From: Pseudomonas kuykendallii
GTDB lineage: Bacteria; Pseudomonadota; Gammaproteobacteria; Pseudomonadales; Pseudomonadaceae
Direction: 5' to 3'
Assembly: GCF_900106975.1 (NCBI RefSeq)
Contig: NZ_FNNU01000004.1
Span: 186,001-250,000 of the forward strand
Length of the DNA stretch: 64,000 nucleotides
The notes below the pieces were generated by a model that saw only the letters and a program-made list of their open reading frames with translations, did no database searches and was not told where the DNA came from. Position 1 is the stretch's first letter. Every line of letters begins with the position of its first letter. Below are positions 28,436 through 37,709 of this stretch, piece after piece. Position numbers and translations under genes: made by a program.

Positions 28436-30236
28436 CGGCGTTGATCCAGTCTTTCACGACCTGGGCGACACGGCCCGGGTCTTCGGCCACAAGATTCTTG
28501 ATGGCGTTGAGCTGCGCATCATAACCCTCGGACGGGCTCGGCAGCATGATGCTCTGCGGGCCGCCAAGGCTCACGCGATCGTCCGACAGCTCACCTTCAA
28601 GCCCACCGTTCAAGCCTCCGGCTACACCACCCGCGGCACCGAAGGCGCCCAGCTCCTTGCCCTTGCCGCCGCCGCTGATGTTGTTCAGCACCGGACGCAG
28701 GACGAACCACACCAGGATCATGATCAGCAGCGCCGGGAACAGTTGCTTGAGCGTACTCATCAGCATGCTGAACCAGGTCTGCTCGTACCACGGAATGTCG
28801 ATGGCCTCGATGCCGGTGTCCGGAGCGAAGGCGTTGTTGATCACGCTCACGCTGTCGCCACGGCTGGCGTCGAAGCCTACGGCGTCCTGTACCAGGCGGG
28901 TGAAGCGCGCCAGTTCGTCGGCGTTCCATGGCGTGTGGGTAACTTCGCCATTCTCAGGGTTGACCTTGATCTGGTCGTCCAGTACCACCGCAACCGACAG
29001 ACGGCGCAGACGGCCCTGCTGCTGCTTGGTGTAGCTGACGGAACGGTCCAGCTCGTAGTTGCGGGTAGCCTGTTCGCGCTTGTCGGCCGGGAACGGCGCC
29101 AGCATCGGCTGACCGGTGGCCGGGTCCATGATCTGTGCGCCATTGGCGTCGAGCAGCGGCTGGCCGGCGGCGATCGGGCCGGCAGGTGCGGCAGCGGCCT
29201 GGCCGGTCTGCTGCGGTGCGCTGGCGGGACCCGGAGGCTGGTTGGACAGCGCGCCCGGCACGCCGCCGCTGCTGGAGCTGGTGCTGCGTTGTTCGTTGAC
29301 CGACTGCTCGCTGCGCAGCGCCGGCTGATCCGGGTTGAAGGTTTCGGAGGTGGATTCCACCGCGCTGAAATCGACGTCGGCGGAAACTTCGGCCTTGTAG
29401 CGGCCGTTACCGACCACCGGCTGGAGGATGTTCTGCACGCGCTGGGTGAACATGGTTTCCATGCGGCGGCTGTAGTCGTACTGCTTGCCGGCCATCGACA
29501 GCTCGGACAGCTCCTGCTGGTCGGACAGCAGGTTGCCCTTCTGGTCGACGACGGTGACTTGCGACTTGCTCAGCTCCGGCACGCTGGTGGCGACCAGATT
29601 GACGATCGCCATCACCTGGCTCGGCTCGAGGCTGCGGCCCGGGTACAGCTCCACCAGCACCGAAGCGGTCGGCTTGCGGTCGTCGCGAACGAATACCGAA
29701 CTCTTCGGGATCGCCAGGTGCACGCGGGCAGCCCTGATGTTGTTGAGGCTGGCGACGGTACGCCCCAGCTCACCTTCCAGGCCGCGACGGTAGTTGGTCG
29801 CTTCCATGAACTGGCTGGTGCCGAGGGCCTGCTCCTTGTCGAGAATCTCGAAGCCGACGTTGCCGTCGGACTGCTGGATGCCGGCGCCGGCCAGCTTGAT
29901 GCGGGCGCGGGCAACGTCGTCGGCCTTGACCAGCAGCGCGCCGGAGTTCGGCTCGATCTTGTAGGGGATGTCGGCCGTGGTCAGTGCTTCGATCACCTGG
30001 TTGGCGTCCATACCGGTCAGGCTGCCGTACAGCGGACGGTAGTCCGGCTGTTGCGACCAGAGCACCACGGCGAAGCCGATGGCCACGCTGGCGGCCAGGC
30101 CAACCAGCAGCCCGATCTGGCGCAGCATGCTCATCTGCGACAGGTTGCTGAGGAAGGCGAGACCCAGCAGCGGCTTCTTCGGCTCCGAAGCGTCGGCGGG
30201 GTTGCGGGCGGGAACGTTCATAACAGCATCGGCCAT
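28428..30236 (-). CDS. fliF: Flagellar MS-ring protein FliF
   Basis: A 602-residue MS-ring protein with two membrane helices (about 40-60 and 455-475). Between them are the ring-building motifs (RARIKLAGAGIQ; RVHLAIPKSSVFVRD) and a low-complexity Pro/Gly/Ala stretch (about 300-350). The C-terminal tail (from about 560) binds FliG. It lies 19 bases after fliE. Confidence 0.98.
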   Translation of the reverse strand: MADAVMNVPARNPADASEPKKPLLGLAFLSNLSQMSMLRQIGLLVGLAASVAIGFAVVLWSQQPDYRPLYGSLTGMDANQVIEALTTADIPYKIEPNSGALLVKADDVARARIKLAGAGIQQSDGNVGFEILDKEQALGTSQFMEATNYRRGLEGELGRTVASLNNIRAARVHLAIPKSSVFVRDDRKPTASVLVELYPGRSLEPSQVMAIVNLVATSVPELSKSQVTVVDQKGNLLSDQQELSELSMAGKQYDYSRRMETMFTQRVQNILQPVVGNGRYKAEVSADVDFSAVESTSETFNPDQPALRSEQSVNEQRSTSSSSGGVPGALSNQPPGPASAPQQTGQAAAAPAGPIAAGQPLLDANGAQIMDPATGQPMLAPFPADKREQATRNYELDRSVSYTKQQQGRLRRLSVAVVLDDQIKVNPENGEVTHTPWNADELARFTRLVQDAVGFDASRGDSVSVINNAFAPDTGIEAIDIPWYEQTWFSMLMSTLKQLFPALLIMILVWFVLRPVLNNISGGGKGKELGAFGAAGGVAGGLNGGLEGELSDDRVSLGGPQSIMLPSPSEGYDAQLNAIKNLVAEDPGRVAQVVKDWINADE

Positions 30237-30255
30237 GTCTTGATCCTACCTGCCC

Positions 30256-30588
30256 TTAAACCGGCATCTGCATGATGTCTTGATACGCCTGAACCAGTTT
30301 GTTACGCACCTGGGTCATGGCCTGGAAGGAAACGCTCGCCTTTTGGGATGCGATCATCACGTCGGTGATGTCCACCCCACTCTTGCCCATCTCGAACGCA
30401 TTGGAGAGCTGGCTGGAGGCTTGCTGGGTTTCATTCACCTTGCCTACGGCCTGACCGAGCATGTCGGCGAAGCTTGGCGCGCCCACTGCGGCGGGCTCGC
30501 TGGCCGCCGGTTTGGCGCGGGCCATCGCTTCCGTCTGCATGGAACGCATTTCCAGCATCAGTCGATTGAATTCAATACCCTGGCTCAT
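30256..30588 (-). CDS. fliE: Flagellar hook-basal body protein FliE
   Basis: A 110-residue FliE, which joins the MS ring to the proximal rod. The C-terminal half ([20 protein letters not shown] and the end [14 protein letters not shown]) is strongly conserved in the family. It is the first gene of fliEFGHIJ; a near-consensus sigma-54 site lies 58 bases upstream. Confidence 0.97.
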   Translation of the reverse strand: MSQGIEFNRLMLEMRSMQTEAMARAKPAASEPAAVGAPSFADMLGQAVGKVNETQQASSQLSNAFEMGKSGVDITDVMIASQKASVSFQAMTQVRNKLVQAYQDIMQMPV

Positions 30589-30645
30589 CGCACTCTCCGG
30601 CTTCCGCAGCTTTTTTGACGCTTGGCGGCTTCTTGAACAGGAGAT

Positions 30646-30661
30646 TGCAACTAGGGTGCCA
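30646..30661 (-). promoter_or_regulatory. Sigma-54 promoter for fliE
   Basis: Read on the minus strand: TGGCACCCTAGTTGCA, a near-perfect match to TGGCACG-N4-TTGCA with exact spacing. The predicted start is near 30635, about 47 bases before the fliE ATG. The rest of the 254-base fleR-fliE spacer shows nothing else I can name. Confidence 0.9.
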
Positions 30662-30842
30662 AAACCTGAACAGGTTCGGCATACGGGCTGGAGCGCCCGG
30701 TGGACGCGGCCTGCAGCGATGCAGGCGCTTTCGTCAGGTCAGTTTTTCGATACCCGCGCGAACGAAATCTGTCGAGAAGTTCGACGGAATCGGCGGCTGG
30801 GATAGCCGCTGGCGGATTACTGGCGGGATGCTGCGGACGACC

Positions 30843-32231
30843 TCAACTGGCGTAGAGATAGGCCTCCACATCCATCCCGGCGTCGCGCATCTGGGCCAGC
30901 TTGTAGCGCAGGGTGCGCGGGCTGATCCCCAGGCGCTCCGCCGCCTCCTTGCGTCGGCCGCGCTCGCAGCGCAGCGTCTCGATGATCATCTTGAACTCCC
31001 GCCGGCGCAGGTCTTCGCTCAGGTCGCCAGCGGCCTGCGCCGCGGCGGGCGGCGGACTGACCAGCATTGGCGCGGCCACCGGCACCGGCACCGGGGCATA
31101 GCCGATGGGCGAGGTCAGGCACAGGTCGTGGGGCTGGATGATGCCGCCCTGCTGGAGGATCAGCGCGCGCTGGATGGCGTTGTCCAGTTCGCGCACGTTG
31201 CCCGGCCAGGGATGCGCGGTCAGGCAAGCGCGCGCCTGCTCGGAGAAGCGCACAGCGGCGTGGTTCATTTTCTTGACGTGCTTGCTGAGCAGACGTTCGG
31301 CCAGCGGCAGGATATCGGCGGTCCGTTCGCGCAGCGGGCGCCAGGCCAGCGGGAATACCGAAAGCCGGTAGTAGAGATCTTCACGGAAGCGCCCCGCCGC
31401 CACTTCCGCCTGCAGATCGCGGTTGCTGGTGGCGAGCACGCGGATGTCCAGGGCAATCGGCTTGCGCGCGCCGACACGCTCCACTTCGCGCTCCTGCAGC
31501 ACCCGCAGCAGCTTGGCCTGCAGGCCGAGCGGCATTTCGGAAATCTCGTCGAGCAGGAGAGTCCCGCCCTCCGCCAACTCGAACTTGCCCGGCTGTGCGC
31601 TGACCGCGCCGGTAAAGGAACCCTTCTCATGGCCGAACAGCGTGGCCTCGAGCATGTTGTCGGGAATCGCCGCGCAGTTGATCGCGATGAACGGCTTGGC
31701 GGCACGCGGCGACTGCTGGTGGATGTAGCGTGCCAGTACTTCCTTGCCGGTGCCGGATTCGCCGGTGATCATCACCGTCGAGTCGCTCCGGGCCACACGG
31801 GCCGCCAGGTCGAGCAGTTGCAGGCTGGCCGGCTCCAGTGCGACCGGACCTTCCTCGCTTACGCCAGGACAGCCGAGCGCGTGGCGCCCGACGAGCTCCA
31901 GCAGGGTGTTCGAGTCGAACGGTTTGACCAGGTAATCGACGGCGCCCTGGCGCATCGCGTCCACCGCCCGCTCGACGGCGCCGTAGGCGGTCATCAGCAG
32001 CACTGGCAATTGCGGATAGCGCGAGCGGATCAGCCCGAGCAGCTGATGACCATCCATGCCCGGCATGTTCACGTCGCTCAGCACCAGGCTGAAAGCGTGT
32101 TCGTGCAGCGCGGCGAGCGCCGCCTCGGCGCAGTCCACGGCGACGAAATCGTGACCGGCCAGCGCCAGCGTGTCGGCCAGGGCCTCGCGCAGGGCGCGGT
32201 CGTCTTCGACGAGCAGGATGTTCGCGGTCAT
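30843..32231 (-). CDS. fleR: Sigma-54-dependent response regulator FleR
   Basis: A 462-residue NtrC-type regulator. The receiver has phospho-acceptor Asp53 (LVLSDVNMP). The AAA+ domain has Walker A GESGTGKE and the sigma-54 contact loop GSFTGA. A Fis-type DNA-binding domain ends the protein (AERLGISPRTLRYKLAQM). With FleS it activates class III flagellar genes in Pseudomonas. The ATG at 32231 is 2 bases after the fleS stop. Confidence 0.98.
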   Translation of the reverse strand: MTANILLVEDDRALREALADTLALAGHDFVAVDCAEAALAALHEHAFSLVLSDVNMPGMDGHQLLGLIRSRYPQLPVLLMTAYGAVERAVDAMRQGAVDYLVKPFDSNTLLELVGRHALGCPGVSEEGPVALEPASLQLLDLAARVARSDSTVMITGESGTGKEVLARYIHQQSPRAAKPFIAINCAAIPDNMLEATLFGHEKGSFTGAVSAQPGKFELAEGGTLLLDEISEMPLGLQAKLLRVLQEREVERVGARKPIALDIRVLATSNRDLQAEVAAGRFREDLYYRLSVFPLAWRPLRERTADILPLAERLLSKHVKKMNHAAVRFSEQARACLTAHPWPGNVRELDNAIQRALILQQGGIIQPHDLCLTSPIGYAPVPVPVAAPMLVSPPPAAAQAAGDLSEDLRRREFKMIIETLRCERGRRKEAAERLGISPRTLRYKLAQMRDAGMDVEAYLYAS

Positions 32232-32233
32232 GG

Positions 32234-33436
32234 TCACTCCGGAAAAGCAGTGGGGGCCGCAGCGATCAGCGGCAGATCGAGAATCGCGCAGGTACCGAAG
32301 CCAACCCGCGAACGCAGTTGCAGCGTGCCGCGATGCGCACGCGCCACGGCCTTGACCACCGCCAGCCCGAGCCCGGTGCCGGTGGTCCTGGTGGTGAAGA
32401 ACGGTTCGCCCAGCCGCGCCAGGGTCGGCGCATCGATGCCGGGGCCGTTGTCGCTGACGCACAGGCGCAGGTGGTCGCCGCGCGCGTACAGGTGAATCTT
32501 CAGGGCGACACCGCGCCCGGCGGCCTGGAGGGCGTTCTCGATCAGGTTGATCGCCGTGCCGACCAGGGTGTCGCGGTTGCACAGCAGTTCGCCCACCCGC
32601 GCGTCGCACTGCCAGCGCACGTTTACCCCGTCGATATGGGTCTCCGCGGCGCTGCGCAGCGCGTCGAACAACGCCACCGGCGTCAGTCGATCGGTCATCG
32701 GCAGCTCGCCACGGGCGAACACCAGCATGTCGCGGACCTGGTGCTCCAGCTCATGCAGGCGCTCCTTGAGACGCCCGGCGAAACGTTGTTGCTGCTCGGG
32801 AGGCAGCACGCGCTCGTTCAGATGGCTGGCATAGAGCATCGCCGCCGACAGCGGCGTGCGCACCTGATGCGCCAGCGAGGCGACCATCCGGCCGAGCGCG
32901 GAAAGCCGCTCGTGACGGGCCAACTGGTCCTGCAGGCGGCGGGTTTCGGTAAGGTCGGTGAGCAGCACCAACTGGCCCGGCTCCCCATTCAGCGAACGCG
33001 TCGCGATGGACAGCCGCCGGCCATCCTTGAGCGACACTTCGTGGCCATCGTCCTGGCGCGGCGCGAAGCAACGGACGATCACCTGGCGCCAGAGCACCCC
33101 GACCAGCGGCTGGCCGAGGAGTTGTCCGGCAACCGGATTGGCTTCGCGGACCAGGCCCTGGCCGTCGATGACCACGACCCCGCCGGGAAGCAGGTCGAGC
33201 AGGCTCTGCAGACGCTGCGCCAAGCGCTCCTTCTCCGCCAGCTCCTGCATGCGCTGAGCGCTGACCAGTTCCAGTTCGCCGGTGAGCTGATCGACGCGGG
33301 CCTGCAGCGATCCGTAGGAGTCGCTGAGCCGTTCCGACATCTGCTCGAACAACGCATACGCCCGGCCCAGTTCATCGGCGGAGCGATCGCTCGGCGGAAC
33401 GGGTTCGATGGCGGCGCTCTGGGCGACTGGCTTCAT
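32234..33436 (-). CDS. fleS: Sensor histidine kinase FleS
   Basis: A 400-residue soluble kinase without membrane segments. An N-terminal coiled coil (about 40-80) and a PAS domain (about 80-165) precede HisKA with His190 (SLAHQVRTPLSA) and HATPase_c (NLIENALQAAG; SDNGPGID). It phosphorylates FleR. The start at 33436 (MKPVAQ) was chosen because the frame further upstream runs through the sigma-54 promoter and the fleQ terminator. Confidence 0.96.
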   Translation of the reverse strand: MKPVAQSAAIEPVPPSDRSADELGRAYALFEQMSERLSDSYGSLQARVDQLTGELELVSAQRMQELAEKERLAQRLQSLLDLLPGGVVVIDGQGLVREANPVAGQLLGQPLVGVLWRQVIVRCFAPRQDDGHEVSLKDGRRLSIATRSLNGEPGQLVLLTDLTETRRLQDQLARHERLSALGRMVASLAHQVRTPLSAAMLYASHLNERVLPPEQQQRFAGRLKERLHELEHQVRDMLVFARGELPMTDRLTPVALFDALRSAAETHIDGVNVRWQCDARVGELLCNRDTLVGTAINLIENALQAAGRGVALKIHLYARGDHLRLCVSDNGPGIDAPTLARLGEPFFTTRTTGTGLGLAVVKAVARAHRGTLQLRSRVGFGTCAILDLPLIAAAPTAFPE

Positions 33437-33488
33437 GTGAATCTCTCGCGTGGCGACCGTCAGAGAACGGTCGTGTTGAGAGACGAAT

Positions 33489-33504
33489 AGCAATCCCCGT
33501 GCCC
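33489..33504 (-). promoter_or_regulatory. Sigma-54 promoter for fleSR
   Basis: Read on the minus strand: GGGCACGGGGATTGCT, with the GGCACG core of the -24 element, a good -12 element and exact GG-N10-GC spacing. The predicted start is near 33478, about 42 bases before the fleS ATG. FleQ control of fleSR is established in P. aeruginosa. Confidence 0.85.
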
Positions 33505-33506
33505 AT

Positions 33507-33545
33507 AAAAAAACAGCCCGCTTTTCAATGAGTTGAAAAGCGGGC
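33507..33545 (-). terminator. Intrinsic terminator of fleQ
   Basis: GCCCGCTTTTCAA and TTGAAAAGCGGGC (33516-33545) form a perfect 13-bp stem with a 4-base loop. On the minus strand it is followed by a T7 run from the A7 at 33507-33513. It lies 55 bases after the fleQ stop and 2 bases before the fleS -24 element. Confidence 0.92.
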
Positions 33546-33599
33546 GTCAAACTTTTGGAAGGGAAACCCGTGAAGCGGGCGTGAGAGACGAGAAGCGCG

Positions 33600-35072
33600 T
33601 CAGCCCTCGTCTTCATCCTCGCGGCGGCTCATGCCGTATTTGCGCATTTTCTCCACCAGCGTCGTGCGGCGGATGCGCAGGCGCTCGGCGGCGCGTGCCA
33701 CCACGCCGTTGGCGTCGTCCAGCGCTTGCTGGATGAGGCCCTGCTCGAGGTTGCCCAGATAATCCTTGAGGTCCAGGCCCTCGGGCGGAAGCATGCTGCC
33801 GGAGTCGATGCCCACCGGAAGCTGGCTGGTCAGCGCGGCGCGCTCTTCGAGCTCTTCGCGCAGGCTGGCGGTGAGGTTCTCGTCCTCGTCGTCGACGTAG
33901 CGGAATTTCTTCGGCAGGTCGGAAACGCCGATCACCCCGTACGGATGCATGATAGCCATGCGCTCCACCAGGTTGGCCAGCTCACGGACGTTGCCCGGCC
34001 AGTCGTGCTGACACAGCGACATGATTGAGCCGGAGTTGAAACGGATCGAACCGCGCTTCTCATGCTCCATGCGCGAGATCAGCTCGCTCATCAGCAGCGG
34101 GATGTCCTCGACGCGCTCGCGCAGCGGCGCCATCTCGATGGGGAAGACATTGAGGCGGTAGTACAGGTCCTCACGGAAGCTGCCCTCCTCGATCATCTTC
34201 TCGAGATTCTTGTGGGTGGCCGCGATGATGCGCACATCGGCGCTCTGGGTCTTGTTGCTGCCGACGCGCTCGAAGGTGCGCTCCTGCAGCACGCGCAACA
34301 GCTTGACCTGCATCGGCAGCGGCATGTCGCCAATTTCATCGAGGAACAGCGTGCCTCCGTTGGCCAGCTCGAAGCGCCCTGCCCGGCTGGTGATGGCGCC
34401 GGTGAACGCGCCCTTCTCGTGGCCGAACAGTTCGCTTTCCAGCAGCTCCGCCGGGATCGCCCCGCAGTTGACCGGCACGAACGGCCCTTCGCGACGCTTG
34501 GAATGGTAATGCAGGTTGCGCGCGACCACTTCCTTGCCGGTGCCCGACTCGCCGAGGATCAGCACGCTGGCCTCGGTGTCCGCGACCTGCTGCATCATCG
34601 TCCGCACGTGCTGGATGGCGCGGCTTGTGCCCACCAGGCTGCGGAACAGGTTCGGCTCGCGCTGACGACCACGCTCGCGGGCCTCGTCGTACATTTCGCG
34701 ATAGACCTGGGCGCGGTGCAGCGAGTCGAGCAGCTTGTTGTAGCTGGGCGGCATCTCCAGCGAGGCCAGCACGCGGCGGCGCAGCTCTTCTGGGCAATCC
34801 GCGGCGAGCGACTCTCCGATCATCAGCACCGGGAGGAACTCGTCCCAGGCACCGATCTGCTTGAGGAGCTCGCTGCTACCGCCCTTGGCGATGACTTCGC
34901 CGAGCAGTACGCCAAGCACGTCCCGACTGGAGTTCAACGGAGCGATGCAGTCCCGCCACTCCTGACTGCGACAGGCCAGGTGATCCTCGCCAAGAAAATT
35001 GAGGATAACCGCCAGGTCGCGACGACGGTCGTCATTGTCATCGATCAGGAGAATCTTGGTTTCACGCCACAT
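33600..35072 (-). CDS. fleQ: Master flagellar regulator FleQ
   Basis: A 490-residue sigma-54 activator at the top of the flagellar hierarchy. The N-terminal FleQ domain is receiver-like but has no aspartate where phosphorylation would occur (VLLGEV). The AAA+ domain has Walker A GESGTGKE at 174-181, GAFTGA at 221-226 and Walker B LFLDE at 242-246. A Fis-type helix-turn-helix ends the protein ([20 protein letters not shown]). In Pseudomonas FleQ binds c-di-GMP and FleN, activates flagellar genes and represses exopolysaccharide genes. Confidence 0.98.
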   Translation of the reverse strand: MWRETKILLIDDNDDRRRDLAVILNFLGEDHLACRSQEWRDCIAPLNSSRDVLGVLLGEVIAKGGSSELLKQIGAWDEFLPVLMIGESLAADCPEELRRRVLASLEMPPSYNKLLDSLHRAQVYREMYDEARERGRQREPNLFRSLVGTSRAIQHVRTMMQQVADTEASVLILGESGTGKEVVARNLHYHSKRREGPFVPVNCGAIPAELLESELFGHEKGAFTGAITSRAGRFELANGGTLFLDEIGDMPLPMQVKLLRVLQERTFERVGSNKTQSADVRIIAATHKNLEKMIEEGSFREDLYYRLNVFPIEMAPLRERVEDIPLLMSELISRMEHEKRGSIRFNSGSIMSLCQHDWPGNVRELANLVERMAIMHPYGVIGVSDLPKKFRYVDDEDENLTASLREELEERAALTSQLPVGIDSGSMLPPEGLDLKDYLGNLEQGLIQQALDDANGVVARAAERLRIRRTTLVEKMRKYGMSRREDEDEG

Positions 35073-35139
35073 AGAGGTTGGCTTCTAGGTCGGACGGAGA
35101 AAAGGCCACACGGCTCTAACGCGGTAGCAATATGCCGCT

Positions 35140-35168
35140 AGTAAAGTCAAAAAACGGTCGCCAGTCAA
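35140..35168 (-). promoter_or_regulatory. Possible sigma-70 promoter for fleQ
   Basis: Read on the minus strand: TTGACT (-35), 17 bases, TTTACT (-10), ending 68 bases before the fleQ ATG. There is no sigma-54 or sigma-28 match here, which fits fleQ being at the top of the cascade. The -10 matches 4 of 6 consensus bases. Confidence 0.45.
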
Positions 35169-35179
35169 ATTTATGGCAC

Positions 35180-35207
35180 AAAAAAAGCCTGGATTTGACT
35201 CAGGCTT
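35180..35207 (-). terminator. Intrinsic terminator after fliT
   Basis: AAGCCTG and CAGGCTT form a 7-bp stem with a 9-base loop. On the minus strand a T7 run follows from A7 at 35180-35186. It lies 28 bases after the fliT stop and ends the fliC-to-fliT region before fleQ. Confidence 0.85.
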
Positions 35208-35234
35208 GCTTTGTGTCACTTCACCAGCACGGTG

Positions 35235-35528
35235 TCAGCCAAACATCTTGTAGATCTTGGCGCCCTGATGGGCCTTGTTGACCTGTGCCATTTCCTCGCC
35301 GAGGCGCTCGCGAACATTCCTGCAGGAGGTGACCAGATCGCGGTAGATCGCAAGGATGTCCTCCAGCGTCATCTTCAGGTCGCTGTCGCGCTCGACTTCG
35401 CGCATGGCGTCATCGACCGCTTCGCGGCACTGCTGATCGAGCAAGCCGATAGCCGCCCAATCCTGATTGGTCAGCGCATCCCGCAAAGCTAAACCGGTAG
35501 TTTCGAGACGCTTAACGGCAGTGTTCAT
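35235..35528 (-). CDS. fliT: FliT-like flagellar chaperone
   Basis: A 97-residue, mainly helical protein in the position of fliT, after fliS and before fleQ. In enteric bacteria FliT is the chaperone for the cap protein FliD and an export regulator. Sequence similarity to enteric FliT is weak by eye, so the call rests on size, helical character and order. The start MNTAVKRLE at 35528 follows the fliS stop by 2 bases. Confidence 0.8.
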   Translation of the reverse strand: MNTAVKRLETTGLALRDALTNQDWAAIGLLDQQCREAVDDAMREVERDSDLKMTLEDILAIYRDLVTSCRNVRERLGEEMAQVNKAHQGAKIYKMFG

Positions 35529-35530
35529 GA

Positions 35531-35935
35531 TCACGCACCTTGAATGGGAGCAGGAGCCGGCGCGATGCCGTCCCAACCATCTTTGACCTTGCGCAGCAGG
35601 GAAGAAACCAGTTCCAGGGAGCTGGGGTCGTTTTTCAGGTTGGCCTGAAGCAGACGCTGGCTCATGAATTCGTACAGGCCTTCGAGGTTGTCGGCGTACT
35701 CGCCGCCCTTGTCCTTGTCCAGCGCCTGACGCAAGCCGTTGATGATATTGATGGCTTTGCCGATCAGCACGCCTTTTTCGCTGGTCTGACCACGCGCCAT
35801 GGCGCCCTGAGCCTGGGCTATCCGGTCCAAAGCGCCCTCGTAGAGCATCTGGATCAGGCGGTGAGGAGTTGCTTCGGCCAGTTGCGACTGGGTGCTGACT
35901 TGCTGGTAATTCCTGAGGGCAGAGGCTGGGTACAT
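35531..35935 (-). CDS. fliS: Flagellin export chaperone FliS
   Basis: A 134-residue FliS that prevents early flagellin polymerisation. The N-terminal pattern MYPASALRNYQQV and the helix YEGALDRIAQAQGAM are typical. The C-terminus ends in a Pro/Ala stretch. It has its own sigma-28 promoter upstream and is tightly followed by fliT. Confidence 0.97.
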   Translation of the reverse strand: MYPASALRNYQQVSTQSQLAEATPHRLIQMLYEGALDRIAQAQGAMARGQTSEKGVLIGKAINIINGLRQALDKDKGGEYADNLEGLYEFMSQRLLQANLKNDPSSLELVSSLLRKVKDGWDGIAPAPAPIQGA

Positions 35936-35978
35936 GCCGGCGGCTCCTAAATGAGACGAATGAAACCTTCTGATTTAG

Positions 35979-36005
35979 TTATCGGGTCAGCCGGTGGAAT
36001 CTTTA
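35979..36005 (-). promoter_or_regulatory. Sigma-28 (FliA) promoter for fliST
   Basis: Read on the minus strand: TAAAGATT, exactly 11 bases, CCCGATAA, against the consensus TAAAGTTT-N11-GCCGATAA. It lies in the 209-base fliD-fliS spacer, 43 bases before the fliS ATG. Confidence 0.85.
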
Positions 36006-36144
36006 GCGTGGAACGCAAATTTGCTCGGAGAAAGCGTGGCGGGGAGACACAAGGCAACGCCATTACGGAGCGTGGCGATCGCGGCAAATGCCCCGTTACT
36101 CATGCTCCGTCCCAGGTGGCGGATGGGGTGATAGCCCCGGAACA

Positions 36145-37644
36145 TCAATTGTCCTTGTTGTTCAACGCGTTGAGCGTTTCGAGAATGCTCGAGCTGGTCG
36201 CGTTGAGCTGGGCCACCAGGGCATCCATGGTGTTGTACTTCTTGTAGAGGCTGGTCTGCAGTGTCTCGATCCGCCGATCAAGCGATTCCTGCTGGTCATC
36301 CAGTTTGTCCAGCGTGCCCTGCAGCGAGTCCTGCTTGCTTTCGAGAAGGCCGCCCTTGGCGGTGTACACCGAGGTGACATCGCCGAGACGCGAAATCAGC
36401 CCGTCGTCTCCCGTGAAGAAGGACTTGACCGAGTCGTAGTTGGCTTCGACTCCGGCGGTCAACGCCTTCTCATCGAGCTTCAGGGTGCCGTCCTTGTTCG
36501 TCGATACGCCCAGCTGCGCCAGGATGCTCAGGCTACCGCTGCCCGTGGACGGCTGGACCATTGCACTGCGGACCGAGTTCATCATGGTCCGCATCGTCGC
36601 ATCACCGACCAGAGCGCCTGCGTCCGTGGTGCTGCCATCGGCGGACACGGTGACCTTGGTCAGCGCGTTGGTCACCGTCATCAGGGTGTTGTAGGCGTTT
36701 ACGAAGGTCTCCACCGACGACTTGATGCCATCGGTGTTGGTCGACATCGAGATCGTCGACTCGCCCTTCCCCTTCAGGGTGATGGTCAAGCCGCTGAGGG
36801 CGGACGTGGTGTTGGTCGAACTGGACATCTCCAGCCCGTCGAGGGTGAACTTGGCATCCCCGGAAAGGGTGATGTAACCGGCACCGGTGCCGCTCTGCTT
36901 CTGCAAATTGTGCGACACGGTGGTGACGCCGTCGTCGTCGGTGGTGGACGTGACGTTGACATTCAGTGCGGCCAGATCACCGGTACCCGACATGAAGATA
37001 TCGGTATTCTCGCCGGTGGTCTCCGACGACAGTACGAGGCGTGAACCATTGGAGTCGGTAACGATGTTCGCGGTGATACCGGCGCTCGAAGACAACTGCG
37101 AGTTGATCGAGTCGCGGATGCTGCTCAGCGAGGCGCCGGCAGCCACGTTCACCGAATAGGTGGCGTTGTCGCCCACGTCGATTTTCAGCTTCCCACCGGA
37201 CGCAAAGGTGGTGGCGCTGCCGCCGCTGAGACTCGCGGTAGCCACCTTCGAGGCGGTGGCAAGACTGGTGACGTTGAGCGCGTAGGAACCCTCCACGGCA
37301 CCCGACTTGGAGGTGACGGTGGCGACCGTCTCGGTGGACGACTTGGCACTGAGACCGTCGAAACTGGTGCTCTTCGACGTCAGCGCGGTCAACGAGGCCT
37401 CGAAGGCCTCCATTGCCGCCTTCAAGGTGCCCACGGCAGACAAACTGGTTTCGGTCTTCGCCGTAAGGCGATCGATCTGCCCCTGCTTGGGCGCCTTCTC
37501 GGCGTTGACGGTGACTTCTACCAGCGCATCGATATCCAGCCCGGAACCCAGACCGGTGATCGACGTTTTGGTGGACGACGAGTTGGTGGTGGTAGCCGGC
37601 GTCGTCGTAGACGTCGTTCCCGTCGTAGAAGTTGTAGTCACCAT
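36145..37644 (-). CDS. fliD: Flagellar filament cap protein FliD
   Basis: A 499-residue cap protein. The conserved start of the FliD core (ITGLGSGLDIDALVE) is preceded by about 28 residues made almost only of Thr and Ser (MVTTTSTTGTTSTTTPATTT), which is longer and simpler than I expect. The C-terminal coiled coil (LDKLDDQQESLDRRIETLQ) is typical. FliD folds flagellin at the filament tip and is a mucin adhesin in P. aeruginosa. flaG precedes it by 65 bases. Confidence 0.96.
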   Translation of the reverse strand: MVTTTSTTGTTSTTTPATTTNSSSTKTSITGLGSGLDIDALVEVTVNAEKAPKQGQIDRLTAKTETSLSAVGTLKAAMEAFEASLTALTSKSTSFDGLSAKSSTETVATVTSKSGAVEGSYALNVTSLATASKVATASLSGGSATTFASGGKLKIDVGDNATYSVNVAAGASLSSIRDSINSQLSSSAGITANIVTDSNGSRLVLSSETTGENTDIFMSGTGDLAALNVNVTSTTDDDGVTTVSHNLQKQSGTGAGYITLSGDAKFTLDGLEMSSSTNTTSALSGLTITLKGKGESTISMSTNTDGIKSSVETFVNAYNTLMTVTNALTKVTVSADGSTTDAGALVGDATMRTMMNSVRSAMVQPSTGSGSLSILAQLGVSTNKDGTLKLDEKALTAGVEANYDSVKSFFTGDDGLISRLGDVTSVYTAKGGLLESKQDSLQGTLDKLDDQQESLDRRIETLQTSLYKKYNTMDALVAQLNATSSSILETLNALNNKDN

Positions 37645-37709
37645 CGCTGATATCCCCTATGCCATTTTAGTGGCGCTGATACTTCCCTTCCAGCAAAAAC
37701 CGCGCCAGA

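Noticed and set aside
28386-30275. Plus-strand open frame of 629 codons opposite fliF
   Set aside because: Shadow of fliF in the opposite strand caused by high third-position GC; no recognisable domain.
30793-30809. Short hairpin GCGGCT/AGCCGC after fleR as a terminator
   Set aside because: Only 6 bp and no T-run; too weak to call in high-GC DNA.
30615-32495. Plus-strand open frame of 626 codons opposite fleR
   Set aside because: Antisense shadow of fleR and the end of fleS; no protein-like pattern.
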